A stretch of DNA of 64,000 nucleotides from assembly GCF_009797025.1 (NCBI RefSeq), contig NZ_CP047027.1, forward strand, positions 4,154,001 through 4,218,000, in the 5' to 3' direction. This document shows, piece by piece, positions 33,342 through 39,991 of the stretch. The first letter of the stretch is position 1; every line of letters starts with the position of its first letter. Position numbers and translations under genes: made by a program. The notes under the pieces were generated by a model. That model did not search any database. It was given only the letters and a program-made list of their open reading frames with translations, and was not told the origin of the DNA. Source of the stretch: Cellulophaga sp. L1A9 (lineage in GTDB: Bacteria; Bacteroidota; Bacteroidia; Flavobacteriales; Flavobacteriaceae).

Positions 33342-34283
33342 TTATTTTTTACAGTTCTCGTTTATTAATTGAGAAGCGCTAGGATCACCCATCTGTTTTG
33401 CTAATTCAAAGTCAGAACAAGCTTCTGAAAGTTCATTTAAATTCAGTTTAGCAAGTCCTAAAAAACGTCTAAGTTCTCCGGCTTTTGGGTCAAGAATAAC
33501 GCATTGTTCGAAGTCTAATTTTGCTTCTTTATATTTATTTATCTGCATTTCCGTAATTCCTCTATTGACTAAAGCACTAATGTAAGTAGGATTTAACTCA
33601 ATCGATTTGGTATAATCATCTATTGCTAATTGATAGTTTTGTAATGTTTGGTTTAAATAAGCCCTGTTGTTAAAAGTCATTGCGTCTTTAGGGTCTATTT
33701 TTATTGCTTTATTATATGCATCTATTGCTTCCTGAGTATTGTTTGACTGCATTTGGAAGTAGCCTATTTTTTTAAAAGCGAATGAATTATTTGGATTCAA
33801 TAATGCAATTTTTTCATAGGCTTTTATAGTTCCTGAAATGTCTTTAAGCTGTTCCTTGCAATCTGCAATTTTTTGATAGCATTTTTCTGTTCGGTTTTTT
33901 GCTTTGTCCTTTTCAATTCCTAGATTGTAAAAACGGTTTGCTTCTTCTGTTTTATTCTTCATTTCCAATAATGAAGCAAACCCGAAATAGGAGTCTGGAA
34001 ATTCTGGATTCAATAGCCATGCTTGATTAAACCTTTTCATTGCGGTTTCTAAGTCATCATTATAAAAGTATCTCCAAGCATTGTCAATTTGAGCATTTAC
34101 CGAACTATCAACGGAACCAAACTGCTTTAGGCAATCTTGAATAAATTCTGCGTCTGTTTCTTTTTGCTCCTTACTTTTTTCAATTTCACCAAACATTGGT
34201 ATGGTATTGTCCGCTTTATTGTCTTGAGATTGGCAAGAACTGAAAAACGCTAAAATAAATATCGTTGTATATAATAATTTCAT
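33342..34283 (-). CDS. TPR-repeat lipoprotein
   Basis: 313 residues from the ATG at 34283. This start gives a lipoprotein signal peptide MKLLYTTIFILAFFSSC with the lipid-modified Cys at residue 17. A frame extension upstream to 34343 would bury it. At least six tetratricopeptide repeats follow, from about residue 70 to 300 (AFKKIGYFQMQSNNTQEAI, AMTFNNRAYLNQTLQNYQL and others). It is probably a periplasm-facing scaffold. The gene is single, with a GC palindrome (34396-34415) about 110 bp upstream. Confidence 0.8.
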   Translation of the reverse strand: MKLLYTTIFILAFFSSCQSQDNKADNTIPMFGEIEKSKEQKETDAEFIQDCLKQFGSVDSSVNAQIDNAWRYFYNDDLETAMKRFNQAWLLNPEFPDSYFGFASLLEMKNKTEEANRFYNLGIEKDKAKNRTEKCYQKIADCKEQLKDISGTIKAYEKIALLNPNNSFAFKKIGYFQMQSNNTQEAIDAYNKAIKIDPKDAMTFNNRAYLNQTLQNYQLAIDDYTKSIELNPTYISALVNRGITEMQINKYKEAKLDFEQCVILDPKAGELRRFLGLAKLNLNELSEACSDFELAKQMGDPSASQLINENCKK

Positions 34284-34733
34284 TTTCTGTAATTGGGCAT
34301 AACGAGAGTTTGTGCGCAAACTCCATTTATTTTTTCTTATCAAATCGAATTACTAAAAATTTTGCTACTTTATAAAAATACGAAAACCATTCGATCCTGC
34401 CTGCCGGCAGGCAGGTAAGCCTAAGCCTGTATTGTTTATAGGTTGTATTAGCCTTTGTTGTTTCCGTCCGAGTATGCCACATTAATTGCGTCTGTATTTT
34501 TTCATTAAATAGTAACATTTGATTTACAGCAGGTTGGGTAGACAAGGAAACTTTTTGTTTCTGTCTGTTCACGTAGTTGAAGGGTGTTTTTTCAGTTTTC
34601 TAGCCCAGAGCTAAATCCGTAAGATTATACGGATGTAGTAAAACTAACTTACGGAAGGCAAGGTCTACATAAAACATTCTATTAAACACCACACTCGCAT
34701 GGCTTCATAGGTATTGTGATGCGCTGTTTATTT
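34284..34733. other. intergenic region carrying a GC palindrome
   Basis: It holds a short interrupted dyad GAGTTTG-TGCG-CAAACTC (near 34305-34322) and the 20-bp palindrome at 34396-34415. A minus-strand open frame over it reads through the palindrome as CLPAGR, a known consequence of this repeat type, so I do not call it a gene. Confidence 0.45.
34396..34415. repeat. dispersed GC palindrome, copy 1
   Basis: A perfect 20-bp palindrome CCTGCCTGCCGGCAGGCAGG in DNA that is otherwise AT-rich. Copies 2 and 3 are at 36638 and 50926. The left flank (CTTTATAAAnATACnnAAAC...CGAT) is shared with copy 2. Confidence 0.85.
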
Positions 34734-35675
34734 TTACTCCAGAAAACTTCCAACATCTTTAGTCCATTGCTCTTTATTTTTGATTAAATAATTCTCATGA
34801 CCTGTTTTAGGATATAGTTTTAGTTGCTTTTTTCCTTTTAAATTTTTAAATATTTCGTCAATTTCTTGCCGGCTTACTTTTTCATCGTGCTCCCCATACA
34901 TTAAAAGAGTCGGACAAATTGTGCTATCTGCATATTCTGACGGATTATGTCCAAATGCCCAAAATCCGTTTTGAATACCACCCCAAAATACTAATAAACC
35001 AGCCATAGGGAAAGTGGGAGCATTCATTGTTTCAAATCTAGAACAAACAGTTTGGTACATGGTTCCAAATGGACATTCAATAATAATTCCTTCAGGATTA
35101 ATTTTATATACATCAATGGCTTTCAAAATGGCCACTGATCCCATAGAAGTTCCGAATAAATAAATGTTCTTTTCACCATTTCTTTTTAAATATTCATAAC
35201 TAAGTTTTACTTGTTCTGATTCGTGAAACCCAATCGTAGTTTGATATCCTTGAGAACCACCAGAACCCATAAAATCTACTAATAACGTATTGTATCCAAG
35301 GTTTAGAAATATATTTGATTGGCCTAGAAGAGTAGATTTTTCACCACCATAACCATGAAAAAGAATAACAGTTCCTTTAGAATTATTAGTTTTAATGCTC
35401 CAACATTCAATTTCGAAATCTGATCCTAATTTAATGGTTTCATAATTTTGAGTTGGGAAGGTTTTATTTGTTGGTTTCGGGTTATTTATCCCAAACAAAA
35501 GAGTTTTAGTTTTTTCAATAGTCGTAAGCTCTTTAGGTTTTTTAGTTTTTTGAACAGAGTTACTATCAAAATGAGTAAACTTATAGGCTTGAAAAAAAGC
35601 TATACTATTCATCCCGATGAAAATTAGAATAAGTAAATAGAGGCTTTTCTTTAATGTTGGTTTTATTTTTTTCAA
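34734..35675 (-). CDS. membrane-anchored alpha/beta hydrolase
   Basis: 313 residues with an N-terminal signal anchor (about 12-30), so it probably faces the periplasm. The hydrolase core has VILFHGYGGEKS (oxyanion region, about 105-116), nucleophile elbow LFGTSMGSVA, acid in YGEHDEKVS and His in TGHENYL near the C-terminus. It is of the DUF1749/BAAT-like serine hydrolase group with unknown substrate and is monocistronic. Confidence 0.78.
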   Translation of the reverse strand: MKKIKPTLKKSLYLLILIFIGMNSIAFFQAYKFTHFDSNSVQKTKKPKELTTIEKTKTLLFGINNPKPTNKTFPTQNYETIKLGSDFEIECWSIKTNNSKGTVILFHGYGGEKSTLLGQSNIFLNLGYNTLLVDFMGSGGSQGYQTTIGFHESEQVKLSYEYLKRNGEKNIYLFGTSMGSVAILKAIDVYKINPEGIIIECPFGTMYQTVCSRFETMNAPTFPMAGLLVFWGGIQNGFWAFGHNPSEYADSTICPTLLMYGEHDEKVSRQEIDEIFKNLKGKKQLKLYPKTGHENYLIKNKEQWTKDVGSFLE

Positions 35676-35974
35676 TTAATTAGATTTTTTTAAATGTAGC
35701 TAGCGTTATATATAGGTGTAATTTTAGAATAAAATGTTACAATAAAAGAAATAAAACTTGAGTCGGCTAGCAGTTCTAAAAATCTATTTTGCTTGTTTCA
35801 TTTTTTAAGATAGCTATATATTCCTATAAGTAAGAGAGTGAATGAGAAGCCCTGTTAATATTAAAAACCGAAAGAAAGCCAATATCTTTTCTTTTCCAAT
35901 TTTACAATTTTCAGAAATTCAGACGATTTAAATGTTGCAATTGGTACTAAAATCTATCACCATAACTTAATATT
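35676..35974. other. intergenic region, no gene seen
   Basis: AT-rich DNA of about 300 bp without an ORF or hairpin I can support. It includes the hydrolase promoter region. Confidence 0.35.
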
Positions 35975-36505
35975 TTAATCATAAAGCTTCAACTCTTCTT
36001 TAGTTGGAGATAGATTATGGAAGCCTATTAGGTATGCACAACTCGTAGCGTATTTTATTAAAATTGTATCTCCCTCTTTAAGAGTTCTAATATCACTCTT
36101 TTTTTTCAAAGCTAATGTTGCCGTAAATTTTTTAGGAATTGTTTCAAACTTCAAAAATGTAGTAAACTGTTGATAATTAATATTTTTTATAATAGCCTTA
36201 GTGGTCTTATTTTCTTCTCTTAGTAACAACTCTTCATACTTTTTATCATATAAATGAGGGACGATAAAGAACGAACCAAAGAATACGGCACCAACAAATA
36301 TATATACCATATCTTTGTCCATCTTCAGTATTTTTCCAGTTAAGAAGCTTACCAAAACTATAATTAGTATTGGAATTAAACTGGTTCTTCTTGCTTTGTA
36401 AAATTCGCAATCAGTATAAGTAGTATACCCACTAGCCAATGCAATCAAAAATGAAACACAGCCTACAAAACCAATTATTATTGTAAGTTTCAAATATTTA
36501 TTCAT
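35975..36505 (-). CDS. hypothetical membrane protein, 176 aa
   Basis: An N-terminal helix (about 7-27) and two further helices (about 43-58 and 66-85) are followed by a soluble C-terminal domain of about 80 residues with a small beta-barrel pattern (TFLKFETIPKKFTATLALKK, GDTILIKYATSC). The family is not recognised. It is single and flanked on its upstream side by a GC palindrome. Confidence 0.55.
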   Translation of the reverse strand: MNKYLKLTIIIGFVGCVSFLIALASGYTTYTDCEFYKARRTSLIPILIIVLVSFLTGKILKMDKDMVYIFVGAVFFGSFFIVPHLYDKKYEELLLREENKTTKAIIKNINYQQFTTFLKFETIPKKFTATLALKKKSDIRTLKEGDTILIKYATSCAYLIGFHNLSPTKEELKLYD

Positions 36506-36637
36506 TTCTTATTTTTAGTATATAGGACTCCCAATAATTTTGGCAGACGTAGAGCGGAAGCTGATCATTTTGATCTGAGTACATAGCAAAACCCAAAATA
36601 TCTTGCGGACTTTATAAATATACACAAACGCTGCGAT

Positions 36638-36657
36638 CCTGCCTGCCGGCAGGCAGG
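36638..36657. repeat. dispersed GC palindrome, copy 2
   Basis: Identical to copy 1 over all 20 bp, with a related AT-rich left flank ending CTGCGAT. Confidence 0.85.
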
Positions 36658-36802
36658 AATACCTGAAATTCACTCTAAAACACGTGAAAAGTGGAGCAGG
36701 AATGGGGTCTTTGTTCATTCCTAAAAAAGGCCTTATATGCTCTAAAAAACTCACGTTTAAGCACCTTAAAAATAACCAACTACTTAACTAATTGAAAAAT
36801 GA

Positions 36803-36822
36803 AACCGCCTTAGAAGGCGGTT
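36803..36822 (-). terminator. terminator of the ADP-ribosylglycohydrolase gene
   Basis: Perfect arms AACCGCCTT (36803-36811) and AAGGCGGTT (36814-36822) with T-rich DNA after it on the minus strand, about 50 bp past the stop. Confidence 0.7.
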
Positions 36823-36872
36823 ATAAAGGCCATTATTTTGTAAATTATGGAGTTGTGCAACGGTTACTTTTG

Positions 36873-38177
36873 TTAGCACCTGGCTATTTTGTACTTATCA
36901 CTTAATTTATTAGTTAATTCCTCAATATCTTTTTTTCTTGCAATTTTTTCAACCCATTCTTTAGGTATTGAGTTAATGCCATAAAAAAGTCCAGCTAATC
37001 CACCAACTACAGCTCCAGTTGTATCTGTGTCTTCTCCTAAGTTTATTGCTTTCAAAACAGCTTCTTTATAAGATTTTGTTGTCAATAAACACCAAATTGA
37101 AGCCTCAAGTGTATGAATTACATATCCCGAAGATTGAATAGAATTTTCTTGTAATTCTGCTAAATTACCACCTGTTATTCTATCAAATAATTTTATTTCT
37201 TTAGGATTTATATCTAATTCTTCTGTTAGCTTTAGTAGAGAATGGTTTGCAACTTTGTATGCGTCTGTTATTGGATATTTAATCTCAGAACTTAGAAAAG
37301 AGGCAATTTCTAGGTAATAAAAACAAGCTAAGCAAGACCTGACATGTCCGTGGGTAATACTTGAAACCTTTTTAATTAATTCGTACTTTTCTTTTCGACC
37401 TTTAATTTTCTGCACTTCATAAAGTAGCGGTAGAATTCTCATTAATGAGCCGTTCCCATTTGAATTTTCTTCCCAATTTCCCGCTAATTCAGCTTTTTCT
37501 CCTTTTTTTAACCTAATTATGGCTTCTCTTGTTGAAATTCCAATATCAAATACTTTTCCGTGAGGTGTCCAATGATTTTCATAAAACCATCTAACAAAGC
37601 TATTCCCGATTTCTTCAAGGTTTAGTTCTTTTGTTAGTTCCTCTGCAAGACAAAATGCCAAAGAACTATCATCGGACCAAGTTCCTTCTGGTTGATTGTA
37701 AGTTCCAAACCCAATCATATCGGTTAATGGCTTTTGTTTTAGATAATCTCTACTTTTGAATTCTACAGGAACTCCAAGTGCATCTCCAATAACTAAACCC
37801 CAAAGTCCATTCTTTACGGGGTTATTTATTTCTCTGTTCGAGAGATGTTCAATGTGATTTTTGAAATTGTAAATATTTCTTTCATCATCTGCTTCTTTGT
37901 ACTTTTCAAGATTTTGTTCAACCTTAAATTCATTTATTTCGCAACCACTTTCATTAAGATTCAGTTTTGCTTTGAAAATTTCGAAACCTGTCCAGGAACG
38001 ATGAAAATGGATAGTGTTATTATTGAAATAAACAAACCATTTATCTTCCATTTGGTTTGGAACTAAACCTAGTTTTAGTTTATTTAATTGCCCAAAAGTT
38101 AAAAATATAGATACATCTAGTCTTTTTGGATTATCCATTGGAATAGTTTTCCATTTGTCTTTAGTTGCAATTTCCAT
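36873..38177 (-). CDS. ADP-ribosylglycohydrolase (DraG/ARH-like) with extra N-terminal domain
   Basis: 434 residues. The C-terminal catalytic domain (from about 118) has the DraG signature: LVIGDALGVPVEF, GTWSDDSSLAFCLAEEL with the metal-binding Asp pair, HGKVFDIG, and GEDTDTTGAVVGGLAGLFYG near the C-terminus. Such enzymes remove ADP-ribose from proteins or nucleic acids using two Mg ions. The first about 115 residues are a separate, poorly conserved domain with Trp/His-rich strands, found before some ADP-ribosylglycohydrolases. Two palindromic operator-like sites precede the start, so expression is probably repressed by a dedicated regulator not encoded nearby. Confidence 0.88.
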   Translation of the reverse strand: MEIATKDKWKTIPMDNPKRLDVSIFLTFGQLNKLKLGLVPNQMEDKWFVYFNNNTIHFHRSWTGFEIFKAKLNLNESGCEINEFKVEQNLEKYKEADDERNIYNFKNHIEHLSNREINNPVKNGLWGLVIGDALGVPVEFKSRDYLKQKPLTDMIGFGTYNQPEGTWSDDSSLAFCLAEELTKELNLEEIGNSFVRWFYENHWTPHGKVFDIGISTREAIIRLKKGEKAELAGNWEENSNGNGSLMRILPLLYEVQKIKGRKEKYELIKKVSSITHGHVRSCLACFYYLEIASFLSSEIKYPITDAYKVANHSLLKLTEELDINPKEIKLFDRITGGNLAELQENSIQSSGYVIHTLEASIWCLLTTKSYKEAVLKAINLGEDTDTTGAVVGGLAGLFYGINSIPKEWVEKIARKKDIEELTNKLSDKYKIARC

Positions 38178-38202
38178 TTTTTTCTGCTTGGTGCTAACAA
38201 TT

Positions 38203-38228
38203 GTATAATGAACATATGTTCATTATAC
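38203..38228. promoter_or_regulatory. perfect 26-bp palindrome upstream of the ADP-ribosylglycohydrolase
   Basis: The core is TGAACATATGTTCA (38209-38222), extended on both sides to a perfect 26-bp dyad. It begins 26 bp before the start codon on the minus strand. It looks like a repressor operator. Confidence 0.65.
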
Positions 38229-38246
38229 CGCCAATTTAAGTTATAA

Positions 38247-38260
38247 TGAACATATGTTCA
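38247..38260. promoter_or_regulatory. second TGAACATATGTTCA palindrome
   Basis: The same perfect 14-bp core as the site at 38209-38222, with centres 38 bp apart. Confidence 0.65.
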
Positions 38261-38374
38261 ATATATCTTTTATATAATAAGTAAAAAAAAAGTTAAGTTT
38301 TATTTTGGTGAAAAAGGAGAAGCGTTATACGCTAAGTTCAGCGTTTATTAGAACAATAAGGCTATGAAGAGGGT

Positions 38375-38497
38375 TTATGATTGTAGAACAGCAACAATCA
38401 AATAGATTAGAAAACCTGCTAAAATAGCTGCAAATTGAAATGAGCCCGATTTGGTTTTGCTTTCAATTATAATTTTTTTTATTTTTTTGAATATCAT
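38375..38497 (-). CDS. possible 40-residue single-pass membrane protein
   Basis: The frame starts MIFKKIKKIII at the ATG at 38497 and ends AVLQS. A basic N-terminus is followed by one hydrophobic helix (about residues 21-38), typical of small membrane peptides in flavobacteria. It is too short for statistical support and no family is recognised. It lies between the ADP-ribosylglycohydrolase operators and the dinB promoter. Confidence 0.4.
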   Translation of the reverse strand: MIFKKIKKIIIESKTKSGSFQFAAILAGFLIYLIVAVLQS

Positions 38498-38740
38498 ACT
38501 TTAAATATAGCAATTTATTTTAAGTATGGAAACCTAGTTGCTTATTTATGAGACCTCTAAATAGGTAAAGCCGTTAGATAATGTACTTGTTTCTGGTACG
38601 CCTAAAGTACTTTTGTTTAGTTATTTTATGTCCACCGGTTACTGCGCTGCATGCGCTCCTCTTTTAAATGCAGTACAAATAGCCTTGTTCATAACAATAG
38701 TGTTAAACTTCATCTTAGCATCTGAAAAATAACTAATTTT

Positions 38741-38751
38741 GGAAATATTCC
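38741..38751. promoter_or_regulatory. GGA-N5-TCC dyad 1 upstream of dinB
   Basis: GGAAATATTCC, within the larger dyad TGGAAATATTCCA. It pairs with the dyad at 38760-38770, centres 19 bp apart. The same paired arrangement precedes the helicase gene at 48069. Confidence 0.7.
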
Positions 38752-38759
38752 ATAATATC

Positions 38760-38770
38760 GGAATATATCC
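38760..38770. promoter_or_regulatory. GGA-N5-TCC dyad 2 upstream of dinB
   Basis: GGAATATATCC, ending two bases before the dinB start codon, so binding here would directly block expression. Confidence 0.7.
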
Positions 38771-38772
38771 CA

Positions 38773-39990
38773 ATGAAAACAGAATCAATACTACATTTAG
38801 ATTTAGACACGTTTTTTGTGTCTTGTGAGCGCTTAACCGACTCCAAATTACTCAAGCGCCCCTTGCTTGTTGGGGGTATTGGGGACCGTGGAGTAGTGGC
38901 TGCCTGTAGTTATGAAACCAGGAAATTTGGTGTGCATTCAGGAATGTCAATGAAATTGGCTAGGCAGTTGTGTCCTGAAGCAACGGTTATTAAAGGAGAT
39001 TCTAGTACCTACACCAAACACTCCCAATTAGTAACAGAGATTATAAAAGAACGTGTGCCTGTTTTTGAAAAAGCGAGTATTGATGAGTTCTATGCAGATT
39101 TAACAGGAATGGATAAATTTTTTGGCACCTATAAATTTGCTACAGAATTAAGAAATACCATTATCAAAGAAACCGGATTGCCTATTTCATTTGGGTTATC
39201 CTCTAATAAAATAGTATCAAAAGTAGCTACGGGCGAAGCAAAACCCAACAATCAAATGCGGGTAGATACAGGCCTAGAAAAACAATTTTTGGCGCCTTTG
39301 TCTATTCAGAAAATACCATCGGTAGGTACAAAAACCTATCAGACACTTCGCAACTTAGGAATTACCAAAGTACATATTGTTCAAGAAATGCCTTTAGAAA
39401 TGATGGTGAGTGCCTTGGGGAAACATGGGCAAACCATTTGGAGACGTGCCAATGGTATTGATAGGCCTCCGCTAATTCCTTTTCACGAGCGTAAATCTAT
39501 TTCAACGGAACGCACCTTTACAAAAGACACCACCAATATGGTACAATTACGGACCACGATTACTGCTATGGCAGAAAATTTGGCGTATCAATTGCGAAGG
39601 GCAGATAAGTTAACCGCCTGTATTGCGGTGAGAGTACGGTATTCAGATTTCCAGACCTATTCCAAACAAATTAAAATACCCTATACCAGTGCAGATCATA
39701 TTTTAATTCCTAAAATAGTTGAATTGTTTGAGCGCCTGTATGAGCGTCGGTTATTAATCCGCTTGGTAGGCGTGAAGTTTAGTGATATTGTTACGGGGAA
39801 TTATCAGATTAATCTTTTTGATGATACTGAAGAGATGCTCAGTCTATATAATGCTATGGATCATATCCGGAAGAAGTATGGAGAGAAAAGTATCATGCGC
39901 GCTACCTCTATGGGAGCAAAAACCATTGGTAGGTTTCACAACCCATTTAGCGGAGAACCTCCTATCGTATTAGCCCACCGAAAACAATAA
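38773..39990 (+). CDS. dinB: Y-family DNA polymerase (DinB/UmuC-like)
   Basis: A 405-residue translesion polymerase. The two metal-binding motifs are intact: HLDLDTFFVSCE at residues 8-19 with the first Asp, and SIDEFYADL around residues 100-108. The steric and fingers regions, a helix-hairpin-helix (IPSVGTKTYQTLRNLG) and a little-finger domain follow. The C-terminus is short and lacks an obvious beta-clamp peptide of the QLSLF type, although QINLFD near residue 345 is close. The DnaE-type polymerase gene starts one base after its stop, so they form one operon. Paired GGA-N5-TCC sites upstream suggest damage-responsive repression. Confidence 0.93.
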   Translation: MKTESILHLDLDTFFVSCERLTDSKLLKRPLLVGGIGDRGVVAACSYETRKFGVHSGMSMKLARQLCPEATVIKGDSSTYTKHSQLVTEIIKERVPVFEKASIDEFYADLTGMDKFFGTYKFATELRNTIIKETGLPISFGLSSNKIVSKVATGEAKPNNQMRVDTGLEKQFLAPLSIQKIPSVGTKTYQTLRNLGITKVHIVQEMPLEMMVSALGKHGQTIWRRANGIDRPPLIPFHERKSISTERTFTKDTTNMVQLRTTITAMAENLAYQLRRADKLTACIAVRVRYSDFQTYSKQIKIPYTSADHILIPKIVELFERLYERRLLIRLVGVKFSDIVTGNYQINLFDDTEEMLSLYNAMDHIRKKYGEKSIMRATSMGAKTIGRFHNPFSGEPPIVLAHRKQ

Positions 39991-39991
39991 T

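Larger units (their letters stand above)
36506..36872. other. intergenic region carrying a GC palindrome and a terminator
   Basis: It contains palindrome copy 2 (36638-36657) and the ADP-ribosylglycohydrolase terminator (36803-36822). The minus-strand frame over it is an artefact of the palindrome (CLPAGR again). Confidence 0.45.

Noticed and set aside
34327..34572. Open frame of 81 codons on the minus strand
   Set aside because: It reads through the GC palindrome (CLPAGR), has no family match and overlaps the intergenic element; the similar frame near 36515-36754 shows the same artefact.
36515..36754. Open frame of 79 codons on the minus strand
   Set aside because: It covers palindrome copy 2 with the same CLPAGR reading and is not a credible protein.
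36875..38198. Integron attC sites around the ADP-ribosylglycohydrolase gene
   Set aside because: The repeats GTTAGCACC/GGTGCTAAC do not match the RYYYAAC...GTTRRRY core, and no integrase lies nearby, so only a weak cassette-like hypothesis is kept.
38203..38260. A complete LexA-type SOS system here
   Set aside because: The TGAACATATGTTCA sites match the Gram-positive LexA box core, but no LexA-like gene is in the window and the nearby repair operons carry a different operator.
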